A stretch of 64,000 bases of DNA, from contig NC_052489.1 of assembly GCF_009730915.1 (NCBI RefSeq), positions 24,545,916 to 24,609,915 on the forward strand, written 5' to 3'. Positions 1-12,605 of this stretch are shown piece after piece. The DNA comes from Dioscorea cayenensis subsp. rotundata (taxonomy: Eukaryota; Streptophyta; Magnoliopsida; Dioscoreales; Dioscoreaceae). The number at the start of each line of letters is the position of its first letter. Position 1 is the first letter of the stretch. Below the pieces are notes generated by a model, which was given only the letters and a program-made list of their open reading frames with translations, made no database searches and was not told the origin of the DNA. The position numbers and the translations under genes are program-made.

Positions 1-312
1 AACTCGCCGTTAGCTTCTGATCCTCCTGTTCATGGGCTTCCGTTCAATCCTTTGGATTTGGAAGCGAGGTTACCAAGTGTAAGCTTTAGAGGTTACGATC
101 TCTGGGTTCTCCGATCAGGTAGGTATTAGGGCGATCGGAGTGGTGGATTTGAAGCTGGAGGGAGGTGTTCTAGCTGTGGATTGTTAGGTAAGTGGTTTGA
201 TTGGATTCCATGACTGGTAGCTAGCTAGGGTCAAGCTGAGCTAACCGAGCTGGTATTTTTGGTGATTTCTTTTTCTTCGTAGGGTTTGAGGGTTTGAGCT
301 GCAGCAGTGGTG
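1..312 (+). promoter_or_regulatory. 5' leader of the IDD gene with a probable 5'-UTR intron
   Basis: This is the stretch upstream of the IDD start codon. A good donor (GTAAGT at 188) and an acceptor (TTCTTCGTAG ending at 282) outline a possible 95-bp 5'-UTR intron, followed by a short leader to the ATG at 313. The window begins inside or near this leader, so the promoter itself is probably outside it. The intron is inferred from splice-site consensus only. Confidence 0.45.
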
Positions 313-2615
313 ATGCCTGCGGAATTGGAGAACTCTTCGGTGATGACGGCGTCGAACTCGGTATCTGGAGAGGCTAGTGTATCCTCCTCCGGTCAGCAGG
401 CGCCGGTTGCTCCAGTGAAGAAGAAGCGTAACCTCCCCGGAATGCCAGGTACTAGAAACTAAGAAACGGGAGAGGATTTGGGGATTGATTAACAAATGAT
501 CCGATGATCGGACGTTTTTGTGCTAATTTTCTTTGGTTCCCGTTCAGATCCGGACGCAGAGGTGATCGCGTTGTCGCCAAAGACGTTGATGGCAACGAAT
601 AGGTTTGTGTGTGAGATCTGCAACAAAGGGTTTCAACGAGATCAAAACCTACAGCTCCATCGAAGGGGGCATAACTTGCCGTGGAAGCTGAGGCAGAGAA
701 CGGGGAAGGAGGCGAAGAAAAGGGTGTACGTCTGCCCGGAACCAACGTGCGTACACCACGAACCATCACGTGCGCTCGGTGACCTCACCGGGATCAAGAA
801 GCACTATTGCCGGAAACATGGCGAGAAGAAATGGAAATGCGAGAAGTGCTCGAAGAAGTACGCAGTCCAGTCTGATTGGAAGGCTCATTCTAAGACCTGC
901 GGCACTCGCGAGTATCGCTGCGATTGTGGCACTCTTTTCTCTCGGTATGTACGTCCCAGATTCAAACGCTACCTTTCTCGCCTTTATTCTTTGAATTTGA
1001 TATCTATACATGGTCCTTTGTGCAGGAGAGACAGCTTCATCACTCACAGAGCGTTCTGTGACGCTCTTACAGTGGAGGGCGCGAAGATGCAGGCGCACGC
1101 GCCGGCTGCGGCGGCCACAGCAGCGGCAGCCGAGAACGAGGCCGTGAACACCGCCCAAGCGCCGTCGTGCTCTTCTCCTGCCGCGTCGCCGGAACCGCAG
1201 CAGCAGCTGCAACACCAACACCAACAGCAACAAAAACCAGGTAGGCGTCTCTCTAGTTTGTATTTATCTTGATTCTTTTATTCAGTTTTTTAGACTAATC
1301 CAACACCAAAAATAGATCATTTTCTATGTTTCCGTAGAATTTTGTCGGATCTGTTTGCAAGTTTTGGATTTTTTTTTTTTTCTTTTCTTTTCTTTTCTTT
1401 AAAAATAAAGAACTCTCTCCATTGCTTTGCAAGCAATCTAAATCATTCCAACCCAATCCGAATCCCATACACTTGTTAATAGAAGGGAGGGAAGGATTAA
1501 GGGGGATCAAAAGCGGGAAAGCATAGAAAAAGGATTGATTTGGGTGGTGGTGGTGGTGTTCCTTTCTGGATAGACGTCCCTAAAAGGCATCCCTCTGTTT
1601 AACATTACTTTCCAGTTGCTTTCCATTCGCTGCAGTCGAGAGAGATTTTTGATTTTTTTTTTTTTTTTGTTAAATCTTTTTAAATCTTTAATCCTCATGA
1701 AGATCAAAGCGCACCAAATCTTCTCCACCCATCATTGCTCTCTTTCTTTTTCTCTAACTTTTTTGTTTTTCAGAGCCACCACCTGAGGTGAAGTCCTCCT
1801 CCACCACCACCACCACCACCACCAACGCTGTCCCCGTGGTTCTGCAATGCATCCCTCAAGCAGCTGCGGCACCAGCACCCACTGTGACAATGAACAGTAC
1901 TAACAGCAGTGGTAACAGTGCCTCCACTAGTCTCTTTGCCAGCCTGTGGACATCCCCGTCTACCACCACTGCCACTACGGTGGTGCCAGCTACTGCCCCA
2001 ACAACCACGCAGCGTGCATCATTCTCTGATCTTATTGGAGCCATGAGTCGTCAGGACCGTGGAGTAATTCTAGATACACCTTCACTATGTCTCTCATCCA
2101 ATGGCTCAGCTTCCATCTTCTCACAACCACCTGAGCGCAGGCAGTATGGACCAGCACCAACATCACCCCACTTATCCGCCACTGCATTGCTGCAGAAGGC
2201 CGCACAAATGGGTGCAGCTGCCACAAATGCATCACTTCTCCGTGGTTTCGGTCTCAGTACTTCAACATCTCCTTCCCATCAAGAAACCAGTGCCCCCGAC
2301 ACAAGCTTGCAGTGGCGACACCACCAGCAGATTGAACCTGAGCCACATATGCTTTCAGCCGGGCTCCGTCTCGGTCTTACTTACGATAACAATGCCACCA
2401 GACTGCCAGAGTTGATGATGGGCCCATCGTCCCTGTTCACAGCAAAACCAGCAACAATGGATTTTCTAGGCCTAGGAATGGGTCATGGTGGCTCCGCTAC
2501 CAGCGGCCTATCGGCATTGATTACTTCGATTGGTTCGGGCCTTGACATGTCAGTTGGCCCTGCTACTCCATGGGATGGTGCTGATGGCAAACCCAGCAGC
2601 CCGGCATTACTGTAG
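313..2615 (+). CDS. INDETERMINATE-domain (IDD) C2H2 zinc-finger transcription factor
   Basis: Four exons give a continuous frame of 529 aa: 313-448, 548-944, 1026-1240 and 1774-2615. All introns are GT-AG. The N-terminus carries the KKKRNLPG nuclear signal that opens the ID domain. It is followed by two C2H2 fingers (the first from Cys67 in FVCEIC), then two C2HC-type fingers (CEKC...KTC and CDCG...RAFC). The C-terminal half has the ALLQKAAQMGA block and a DFLGLG block, which is FLG preceded by TM rather than the usual TR. These motifs are diagnostic of plant IDD proteins (JACKDAW/MAGPIE/NUTCRACKER group), nuclear DNA-binding regulators that often pair with GRAS proteins. A Gln/His run lies at the end of exon 3 and Ser/Thr-rich homopolymer runs open exon 4. 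The exact IDD subgroup is not resolved here. Confidence 0.95.
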
Positions 2616-5600
2616 CAGTGCCGAGCTCTGGAAGTATAACCCTCCAGTGTATAGGGAAGGACACAGACGAGTGAACGTGTTCATTACTCTGTTATTTTGT
2701 ATTATTGGTAGGAACTAGGAAGCAAGTTGTTTACGAAGAGGAGGATTTAGATATGTTCTTTTCTTCATCTTTTTTTTTTTTATTTTTGGTTTAATTTGTT
2801 GCTCTTTTGTTGTTATATGAAGTTAATATATGAGAATTTCAGCTGGATTTGAGGATAATGTGGGAATGGTTGTTGTCTGATTTGAGGATGAAGAGGAAGA
2901 GAAGAACCGTTTGTCTTTGTTGTTTACTTGTTTAGAAACATGGCAAGTGAGGTTGCTGTGACGGTTACAAAGAGGAGGAAGTGAAGTGGGTCCACTGTTT
3001 CCGTAGAACCCAAAGTGGGGGTTCAGATGAGGACTACTTACTTTTCGTTGGGGAGTGGGTTCCATCATGGAAGTGCTTGGCCTGTCAATTAAACCAAGTT
3101 GAATGCTATACTAACCCCCACCACCCCCCTTATTTTCCAAGAGTCTCAATCTCTCATTTCCTAAATTTGCATTTAAAAGCCTTAGTTTTATCATTCCTTA
3201 GATAAAATGCCTTTTACATGAACTCTTGTCACAATAACAATATAACAATAAATGAATGTGATTGGATTAGAATGGGTTAAATCAGGGTAATAAATTAAAG
3301 ATAAAATATGTTTCCGGGATTACTCTTTAGAGCGGATGGAAATCTCATTTAAAGCATCAAATTTTGTACCTTTTTGATGGAGTTTGCTTCCTTCAAGGAT
3401 GCATACCTTTCTCAGCAAGCTGAGAAACAAAACCATGTAATGGTACTAAGGTAAAGTATTGACACGTGGCATATGTATAAGAGAGTTGTCTGGCATGTGA
3501 CCAGTCAAAAGTTTGTAATTAAGTAATGGACCCACCTAATTAATGCATTGTCATTCCCCTTCAAGTACACTATTGTTACACTCATAAAGCTTTTTCCCAA
3601 CTCCCACAAGCTCTGAAAGCCATGCTTCCTTTAATCACTTTCTTAATTACTTTTTACTTGATGGTTTATAATCTCATCTCATCGTGCTAATCTTTAATCT
3701 TGAGAGATTAGACCTTCAAATATTTTTTTAGTTGCCGACATGCCTTTTTCTTAATAGTTTCAACGCATGTGCAACAGTGCAAGTACTTAAGAGAGGGGGT
3801 CATAAATGAAAAAGTAATTTTGAATAGTAATAGGGATCAAAAAGAAAAAATAATAAAATAATTAAAAAAAAAAAAGAATAGTAAAGATTTGGGGGTGATT
3901 ATCCCGAGGTAGTACATCGAAGCTTATCTTTTTGGACGGACATGGTTTGTCGCGTAGTGGTGGCATCTTGTTCGATCCGACCGTACAACTCTTTGTAGCC
4001 TCTTTTTCTAACTTTCAAATTAAAATTTAAAACATTCAACGCACCACCCAAAACCAAACCAAAAATAATTTAAAATTCCATTATTCTATTTCTATATTAA
4101 AATTCATGATTCTAAATTGCAAATTTATCTTCCTTTTTTTCATTTTGTTGTTTTCTTTAGTGATTTTTTTTAAATAAATGTGGATAAAAAGAACAACATG
4201 AAACATAAGATAAATACTCTTACGAGAAGTGAAAAATAAAACAAAGTATAACAAGAAGTAAAAATACAAAAAAAATAGCTGAAAAGGCGAAAGGCACCAT
4301 CTAGTCCCTCAGGCCTGCCCAAACTATCAGATGAAACGCCTAATCATGTGCAAGATCAAAGTCAGAATTGCCCGCTTGAAGAATAAAACAAAGTATAACA
4401 TGAAGTAAAAATACAAAAAAAAATAGCTGAAAAGACGAAAGACACCGTCTAGCCCCTCAGGCCTGCCCAAACTATCAGATGAAACGCCTAATCATGTGCC
4501 TGATCAAGGTCAGAATTGCCCGCTTGATTTAAGATTCTAGTGCTTAAAAATTGAGTGAGGGCTTAATATTCTAGATTGCTTTATTAAGAGATAGCTGTTG
4601 ACTATCAGCAACTGTTGAAACCTCAAAAAAAATATGTTAATAGTTTTAAAAAATATATTGTAAAATAGTAAGGCATTCAAATAAAAAATATGAGTATTTC
4701 GTTTAATTCTGATATTCCACAAAATTACTCGGAACATGAGGTCCTAATATTCGATAGTTTTAAAAATTATATTGTAAAACGGTAAGACATTCAAATATTG
4801 AATTGTCTAAAAAAAAATTCATTTCACGTTGGGTCAATGGTAGTTTAATTGCATTCAGATGTAATCCATATTCCCATGATGGAACTAGCTTTTTCTCTAA
4901 ACGAATCCCAATTAAGAGCTCATTCTTGAAAATATCTTGGTCAATGCTGAGTTGAATTAGCATTAATTTGATTTAATAATATGATCTTATAATGAGTGTG
5001 AACTTCATCGGCAAAAAAAAAAACAAAACAAAAAAAAGGGAAATAGACTAGCTAGTTAAACATGAAAACGCCATCAAGTATTTTTTTAAAACCTTTTTTT
5101 TTCTAACATGAAATTGTACTTTATTCATATTTTTATTTTCAAATTGACGAATGCATGACATCTCGTTAAAATAATAACAATAATTTTAAAAAAAATACAA
5201 TGAGAATGACTAACTCCAGGTAACAATGAAATTACCCTAATGGTCCCTCATACTTGTCTTACATGATGATATTATTCAGTGTTTTTTTTAATCTACTTTA
5301 TATTTTACATGAGGCTAATCATGACATGAGATGGTTAATGAACCAGTTAATCAAAAGGATTACTTCTCAGTTCTACTTCTAACAGCTAATTAATATGGTT
5401 TAAAATTAAACTGGTGGTTGAATTTATATTTAAAAAAAGTTGGCAGTAATTATGCTAGTCATTTCTTTAAGATTAATCTTGATACTAAATGAATCTTTTA
5501 GCCTTTTTGACTACTTTAGTTTTGGCATATAAACTAATGAAAAGAAACTAACATGATGGCTAAACCAAAGCTATATAGTTTTTTTACATTGACTTAAAAT

Positions 5601-6036
5601 TCCAGTCATACTAAAACAGGATTGTTATTGTCATGTGATTTAGAAACCAAAGTCTTGGTGTACCAAATTGTCAAGAAATAGGACAAAAGAATATCAAGCA
5701 TTCAAACAAGGAAAAAGCACAAAAAATCCAAATAATATGGGGCGAAACAGATACAAACAAAACATAGTGCTTTGTTAGCTAGTCATCTCAGCTTCACAAT
5801 CATTCAATTGAAGCACACATGATTCATGAAAAGTATAAACATTCAACTCATTAATATGGTTCTTTTCTTAATTTCTAGTGCTGTCATTAGTATGCATGAT
5901 TCCCTTTAAAGAGGCAACAAAACACAAGAACATGGAAAGTTATATCACAAGAAGCGAAACTAGTTTGAAGATTTCATGATATTATTTCAAGCACCACACA
6001 CAAACACACGTACACACTATATATATATATGAAGTA
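2616..6036. other. AT-rich intergenic region with the IDD 3' UTR
   Basis: The first few hundred bases after the IDD stop are probably 3' UTR. The rest is AT-rich with no credible coding exon; the short open frames lack family similarity and splice support. It holds one clear structure, a tandem duplication at 4234-4527 listed separately. The end facing 6037 is the 3' flank of the vicilin-like gene and contains a short AT run near 6018. Confidence 0.6.
4234..4527. repeat. 147-bp direct tandem duplication
   Basis: Two head-to-tail copies with a period of 147 bp cover about 4234-4380 and 4381-4527. Each copy starts near AATAAAACAAAGTATAAC and ends in CAGAATTGCCCGCTTGA. The copies differ by a handful of substitutions, for example GGCGAAAGGCACCATC against GACGAAAGACACCGTC. 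The shared segment AGGCCTGCCCAAACTATCAG is more GC-rich than the surroundings and may derive from a transposable element. The family was not recognised. Confidence 0.85.
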
Positions 6037-8389
6037 CTAAACCCTACTGATCATCTTCCTTGATAAAACCCTCTTCTTCCCTTCACCTTTCTCTTTGTAC
6101 TCAATCTCTATGTCTTCTTCTCTTCTCTTCTTGGCGGCGTCTTCTTCTTCTTCTCTCTTGACTTCTTGTTGTTGTCCTTCTTCTCTTCTCTTAGCTTCTT
6201 GTTCTTCTTGCTCTCTTCTCTTAGTCGCTGCTGCTGCTTCTTCTTTTCTCTTAGCTTCTTGTTCTTCTTCCTTCCCTCTCTTAGCTTCTTGTTCTTCTTC
6301 CTCTCTTCTCTTAGCTTCCTCTTCTTCTTCCTCTCTCCTCTTAGCTGCTTCTTCCTCTTCCTCTTCTTCTCTTCTCTTAGCTTCTTCCTCTTCTCTTCTT
6401 TTCGCTTCCTCCTCTTCTTTTCCCTCTCTCCTCTTAGCTGCTTCTTCCTCTTCTTCTTCTTCTCTTCTCTTAGCTTCTTCCTCTTCTTCCTTCTTTCTCT
6501 TAGCTTCTTCCTCTTCTTCTTCTCTTCTCTTAGCTTCCTCCTCTTCTTCCTTCCTTCTCTTAGCTTCTTCTTCTTCTCTTTTCTTAGCTTCCTCTTCTCT
6601 CCTTTTAGCTTCTTCTTCCTCTTCCTTTCTTCTTTTAGCTTCCTCTTCTTTTCTCTTAGCTTCTTCTTCTTCTTCTCTCTTCCGCTCAATCTCTTCCTCC
6701 ATTTTTCTCTCAGCTTCCTCAGCACAAGAAGCACACTCCAGCATCACAGCATCATTCTGAGAAGCCCACAGCTCCTCAACTGTCTCATTCCCCACATTAA
6801 AAGACATGGCCAATATATCCTTTCTTATAGTCCTAAACACAGACCACTTCCCAGCAAGAAACTGAGGATAATTCTTCTCCACATTACTACTAAACCCAAC
6901 AAACACAAATGAGTCATTGTTAAATGATATATGTGCCATTGGATGAAACCTTGGCACTATGAACACATCCCCTTCTTTCACCTTAAACCTTTCATTCTGG
7001 CATTTACTTATTCCTTCATCCCCTCCCACTTCACTTGGACAAACAACTTGCACCATTCCTTGCCCATGTATTGCTATTGCAATCTCTGTTCCTCTTTGAT
7101 TCCAATGAGGTCCCATCATAGATCCCTACACCACATGAATAAAAATCATCACTTATACATATACATACATAATAAATTCATGCTATAGCTAGTGATCATA
7201 ATTAATTGAAGTATAGAATAATAATTAATTAATTAATTAACCTTAGTTAAGTTGACCATGAAAACTCCAATGTCACAACCTCTGAGAGCTTTGAAATCAC
7301 TGCTAGTGACTGCAACACTCCAACCATTGCAGTTCTCCACATTATGTTTGGTTGTCAAGAGGTTGAATGCTCTTGTTTTCTTCTTCTTTTTGTTGTATAT
7401 CATGTCTAGTGGTCTCTGACTACCAATTATGGCTTTCATTAATCTCTCATCCCAATTTTTAAACCGGCCATCTGATTCATTCTCAACCTTAAATGGAACT
7501 ATTGGTGGAGGTTTCTCTACCCCTTTGATTGTCTGAATTGCTTCTTCAGAAACCTTAATTTTAAATCAAACAAGCATAAAATTAAACATAAATATACACA
7601 ATAATACCAACATATATACATATATGTACCAATTATTATCATTGCTTAATTAATATATATTTCTCTCACTTGAAAGCCTATTTGAAGAACTTTATCATCA
7701 AATCCTCGAACAAGGTCACTGAGATTTGAATAAGCATCCACAAAGTTCTCCTACAATATTGTTAAAGCTCCACCAAGTCAAATTATATATATATATATAT
7801 GAAGATCAAAATTAAAGATAACAATCATAATATCATACTTGTGTATCAAAGATAGCATGAATCCTTAGCTTCTCTCTTGTAGCATCAGGATGGCTGTGAA
7901 CATAGAACACAGTACCTTGATCAAGCTTATAAATGTCTCCTTTCTTCACATCCAAACTATCAGTTCCATCATCTCCCACCCATGTCACTGTCCCCTTCCC
8001 TTCAAACACACATTAATGATTAATAGAGATATATACATATATAAACTCAAAACTACATGCACCAATGAATTAATTCATCATATATATATATATATATATA
8101 TACCTGTGTGCACATAAAACACCATGTCAGCATGAAGAAGAACAGGGAGAAATAAAGAGCCAGGCTCCATTGTGATGAACTGAAGATGATAAACCCCTTT
8201 GTATCTATCAAGCACATCAAGAGCAGAGATCAATCCAGAGTCGCTGGAAGATAAAACTTTCCTGCTTTCCTTGTCCACAAGAGGTCTAATACTTGGAAAC
8301 TCATGATCTGAACACATAACTGCCTCAAAGAGAAGAAAACTCAGAACAAGAACAAAGACTATGGATCTGATCTTTGGTTTTCCCTCCAT
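6037..8389 (-). CDS. Vicilin-like cupin protein with Glu/Arg/Lys-rich C-terminal tract (At2g18540-like)
   Basis: Five exons on the minus strand give 642 aa: 8389-8104, 7999-7839, 7750-7670, 7553-7242 and 7125-6037. All junctions are GT-AG and phases match. The N-terminus (EGKPKIRSIVFVLVLSFLLF) is a signal peptide, so the protein enters the secretory pathway. Residues about 30-415 contain two cupin halves, with beta-barrel segments such as QFITMEPGSLFLPVLLHADM and GDVFIVPRFHPMAHISF. From about residue 416 to 625 it becomes an almost pure EEEEAKRRE-type tract predicted to be a charged helix. The layout, storage-type bicupin plus acidic/basic tail, matches the Arabidopsis vicilin-like protein At2g18540, about 700 aa long. 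The likely role is as a seed storage or storage-vacuole protein, not shown here. The opposite-strand frames over the tract are low-complexity shadows. Confidence 0.93.
6100..6720 (-). repeat. Low-complexity purine-rich (GAR-codon) tract inside the vicilin-like gene
   Basis: On the plus strand this segment is almost pure CTTCTTCCT-type pyrimidine; on the coding strand it is GAR/AGR/AAR codons encoding Glu, Arg, Lys and Ala. Recurrent units encode AKRREEEEE-like blocks of varying length, consistent with expansion by replication slippage. Because the composition is so biased, several frames are open on both strands. Confidence 0.9.
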
Positions 8390-8467
8390 GTTTTCTCACT
8401 TCTTTTGGTGGTTATCTCTGACTTGAGATAATTAAGAACGAAGTGGGGAAGAATGGGGGTGAGCTTC

Positions 8468-8598
8468 AATTTATAAAACGAAGATGATGAGCTACGTGGT
8501 GGGTTTTGGATGTGCATGCATGCCACGTTGCATGGTTGAACGATAAAGAGGATTAGTTTCAGGGCTGAGGGAATCTTCATGGATGATTGACACGTGGC
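8468..8598 (-). promoter_or_regulatory. Seed-type promoter of the vicilin-like gene: TATA box, RY element and ACGT motifs
   Basis: Upstream of the ATG at 8389 the minus strand shows a TATA box (TTTATAAATT, about 8468-8478). Beyond it is an ACGT motif (TACGTGG at 8493-8499) and a perfect RY/Sph element, CATGCATG (8515-8522). A second ACGT-containing motif with CATGG lies at 8523-8535, and a G-box-like CACGTGGC at 8591-8598. RY elements bound by B3 factors (ABI3/FUS3 family) next to ACGT boxes bound by bZIPs are the classic arrangement of seed-maturation promoters. Motifs are seen directly; seed expression is inferred. Confidence 0.7.
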
Positions 8599-8599
8599 A

Positions 8600-10691
8600 G
8601 TGTCTATCAATCTGCATGTGGACTTTGCTTGTGATTGCTATGTTGTCTTTGTTGTTGCTAAAGTGGTGTTGACTTGTTGGTTCACTAGCACATTATGGCC
8701 CTTCATTGGACTTTGGAATGCGTGCATGCTGTGATGAAATTGATAGTTAGATTAATTGGACTTGTTCCACTGATGTAGCTTTATTCATCTCATACCGCAT
8801 CAGAAATTATTCACTGATTGATGATTAACTATTTTATACTCTTTCCACTCTTTTTTTTTTATTTGTTTCATTTATTATTTATTATTTTTTAATTTATTTA
8901 TTTCAAAATTTATGAAAAATTAAATATTATTTTTTTCTTCAATAACTTCTATTAAATTATGTTCAACTACATATTTTACTAAATTATATTATATTTTTAA
9001 AAAATGATATAAAAAAGTTAGTATAATTTTTTATAAATTTTATATTATTAACTGATTTTAATTATGTTTCTTAATTTACGTGATTTAATTAAAGTAAATA
9101 AATAAATAAATCAGAAGAAGTATTTTACAAATAAAATAATTATATAATAATTTTATGCTCATACAAGCACAACACGAGCTTAGTTAATCAATATTATTTA
9201 CACACAGATATATAATAAAAAAAAAAGGAAACAACTTCCTTACAAACTATCTGATCATATATCAAATCATAAAATGCAAGCATCTTCTCCACTTGGCCAA
9301 TCTGTAAGACATGTAGAAAAAAGAGACCATAAGAAATGGGAGAAAAGGGAAAGGCTTAATAATGCTAGAGATATAAAGAGATGGTGACATAAATCTCTCT
9401 TAGGGTTTCCACTTCATACATTGAGCCCATGCATGGCCAAGACTAACAATTAATGGGTCTCTGTGTTGCGCGTGGAGACAACGCTGACCATGTGAGCAAG
9501 AGAATATATTCCAACACTGACCTTATTTTATTAGAGAGTTATTAATTATATATATATATATATTATTAATTCAACTTAAAAAAGATCCATTAAGTTAATT
9601 GAAATAAAACTCAAATACTTAATAGTAATTAGTGAAGTTTGGATAAATAAAGCATAATTGAGAGTTTAGAATCTAATGGAAAGGTGATTAAGGATATCAA
9701 GTAATTAAGTAAAGGATAGAATGATCAGCAACTATAAGATCTTAATTGATCTTGTTTTCTTTTTTATTTAATTTTTGGTATTCAAAAGTATATATGACGC
9801 GACGGCTATGTTGATATCTTTTAATAACTTTGTGAAAAGATAAAGTTGGATCAATTCATGGGAAGTTTTAATTTTAAATTCAAGTATCATATTATATAAG
9901 TCACGTATGAACATTTATACGTACATCAAACTTAAATCATACAAATTAATTACTTAGCATTGCTTTAGCATTTTTTCTCACATATATATATATATATATA
10001 TATATTTGAAGAGCATCAAGCATGGGGGACAACATGTGAATTATAATGGACCTTAAGATGCTCATCACTTGACTAAATTGAACCATGCATGAAGGTCATC
10101 ATATTCAAAGTATATCTTGGTTGGGGCCTTCAACTAACCCACCCATCAAAGTTCTAACAAAATTTTATGGCTTCTGAAACACAAAAGAACACCTACAAAG
10201 AGTCTACTATCTAACCAACGCTCTTAAAGGTAACAATCATCACCCACTCACAATCCCATTAATTTTCTAATGAAAATTTAAATTATTTCCATTATAAAGC
10301 AACAAAGAATTAGGTGAGGATTGAGTGTTACATATATGTTTGATGTTTTAAACATTATGAATGTTTTTATTTTATTTTTTCATGTTTTAGTAATATTATT
10401 ATTAGAAAATATATTATGTTCATAAATAAGGTGATATGGATAAGCATGACATTAATATGCTATATTGTTTTTTTTCCTGTCCATGGCTCCATTAAAAAAA
10501 ATAATTTGATTTTTTTTAAGATAAAAAAAGACAAAGTTTAGTGCATAAAAATTGAAATTATAAATAACATAGTTAGTTTTCTATCATCTAAGAAAATAAT
10601 TCTCGTATATCACTCTAATGGTTGAAATTTTCGTATCTTATACTCATAAACGTCTCATTCATCTAAATTTCTCTAAAAAATACTTTTGATT
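8600..10691. other. AT-rich intergenic region
   Basis: There is no coding exon or RNA gene that I can support. Short (AT)n runs occur near 9549-9563 and 9980-10004, and there are several poly-A/T tracts. It separates the vicilin-like promoter from the retroelement that starts at 10692. Confidence 0.6.
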
Positions 10692-10992
10692 TGTTGGAAG
10701 TTTGAGCTTAAGACTTGGAGGATTAAAGGAGAAAAACAGAACAAGGATAGTTTGCTGAGAAAAGATAGTAATTCATTAATCTAACTTCAGCTTAAATACA
10801 ACAAAAACCACTGACTGATAGAAAGAAATACATGGACATGATTTGACACAACTATATCCTAAAAACCAGCCACAAAACAAGCCACTACACAACTCTCAAA
10901 AAAACCGAATGAAAAACAAGCGGAAACAAGGAAGAACATTGACTTATTGGTAAAGCTAAAGTCTTACAAATGAATCGAAGCATACATTAACA
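10692..10992 (-). repeat. 3' LTR of copia element A (complete)
   Basis: On the minus strand it starts TGTTAATG at 10992, directly after the purine tract GCAAGGAGGAG, and ends TTCCAACA at 10692. The TG...CA termini are canonical. Positions 10692-10889 are repeated at 15018-15214. Confidence 0.88.
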
Positions 10993-11003
10993 CTCCTCCT
11001 TGC
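10993..11003 (-). other. Polypurine tract of copia element A
   Basis: The minus strand reads GCAAGGAGGAG immediately before the LTR start TGTTAATG. This is the typical position and composition of the plus-strand primer of LTR retrotransposons, and it fixes the true outer boundary of the 3' LTR. Confidence 0.8.
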
Positions 11004-11004
11004 T

Positions 11005-12528
11005 TTAGTTGCTGCAAATGCCAAGCTTATCCCTTAAGAACTCAAACTTGCTTCTTGGTAGAGGTTTGGTGAACAAATCTGCTAACTGAAGATCAGTTCT
11101 GCAATACTTTAGACTAACAAACCCTTCTTTTTGCACTTCTCTAAGAAAGAACATCTTGATGTTAAAATGCTTGGTTTTTCCCATGAAAAACAGGATTGTT
11201 GGAGATAGAAATTGCAGCCTGATTGTCCACAAACACCTCAGTGCATCCTTCTTGCTTCAAATTCAGATCAATCAGCACTTTCCTTAGCCATAAAGCTTGA
11301 TTTGCAGCAAATTGTAGTGCATAAACCTCGACTCTGCGTGGATTGTGCAACTATTTCTTGCTTTTTACAACACCAGGAAAACACACCTGATCCAAGATTA
11401 AAACAGTAACCTGAAGTGCTCTTCATATCATCAGCAGATCCAGCCCAATCACTGTCTGAATACCCATGCAAATAACACTCCTGGCTTGCATTATACTTTA
11501 TGCCAAAATTTAGTGTTCCCTTAACATATCTCATGATCCTTTTTTGCGACTCTAAGATGCGTTTTCAGCTTGCACAATTTGTAAATCTAGACAATAGACT
11601 TACAGCATGCAAAATATCGGGCCTAGTTGCTGTCAAGTACATGAGACAACCAACCAAGCTTTTGTAGAGGACTGCATCAATTCTTTCAGCTTCATCAAGC
11701 TTGCTTAGCTTTTCCTTCTGACACATAGGAGTAGCCATGCTCTTGCATTCCTCCATTCTGAACTTCTTTAAGATCTCCTTTGCGTACTTCTTTTGACATA
11801 TGAAGATCTCATTCTTTTTTTGCTTGATCTCCAATCCAAGGAAATAAGTCATTTCACCCAGATTTGTCATCTCAAAGGAACTTTGCACATCCCTTTTAAA
11901 TTCCTCAACAAGCTCAACATTGCTTCCTGTAATCAGCAGATCATCAACATATAGAGATATCACAACAAAATTAATTTCATCACCTTTGATATAAAGAGTT
12001 GTTTCACTTAGACTTTTTTTGAAACCCAACTCCATCAAATGCTCATCAATTTTTCTGCATACCAGGGCCCCTTGGAGCTTGCTTCAAGCCATATAAGGCC
12101 TTCTTGAGTAAATAGACTTCATTTTCATGCCCTTTAACAACAAATCCTTCAGGCTGCTCGACATAAATCTCCTCCTCGAGAATACCATTCGAAATGCAGA
12201 TTTGACATCTAGTTGGTACACTTTCCGACTCCTTTTGTGCAAAGAATAGCAAGTAGCAATCTTATGGTATCCAATCTAGCTACGGAGAGCAAATGTATCA
12301 AAAATCGACACCAAAGATCTGAGCATACCCTTTGACAACAAGCCTTGCTTTGTGCTTGTTAATGGAGCCATCCGCATTCAGTTTAGTTCTGAACACCCAC
12401 TTCATTCCTATTACTTTTCTTTCCTTTGGCCTCTTCACAAGCTTCCAGGTCTGATTTCTTTCAATCATGGTAAGTTCCTCCTTCATTGCTAGCTCTCCAT
12501 TTTTGGATCCTTTTTTTAGCTTCCCCAA
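11005..12528 (-). pseudogene. Broken reverse transcriptase and RNase H region of copia element A
   Basis: Consecutive minus-strand frames carry the copia RT core. 12528-12298 has the WKLVKRP...GMKWVFRTK start of the domain, 12252-12046 has [14 protein letters not shown], and 12038-11565 has the catalytic SLYVDDLLITGSN. RNase H follows, with YSDSDWAGS (11534-11268), FVDNQAAISISNNPVFH (11350-11162) and DLFTKPLP near the end (11232-11005). At least four frame changes separate these pieces, including one near 12290 where the frame meets TGA directly after the first RT block. No functional product is expected. This part copies RNA to DNA in intact relatives. Confidence 0.9.
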
Positions 12529-12605
12529 AAATCTGCAGGGTTCAAGGATTGCAACATTGCAACTCGATAAATGTCGAGAGCAATCTTGTGCCTCTTACGT
12601 GTTCA

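Noticed and set aside
766-1233. 155-codon minus-strand frame in the IDD gene
   Set aside because: It lies antisense to the zinc-finger exons and reads as Arg/Leu-rich noise.
6095-6912. Long plus-strand Ser/Leu/Phe-rich open frames over the vicilin tract
   Set aside because: They are antisense shadows of the purine-rich coding tract and have no splice, family or start context.
10664-10691. Target-site duplication for element A
   Set aside because: The bases before 10692 (TGATT) do not match those after 15214 (GTTTC); the right LTR is truncated so none is expected.
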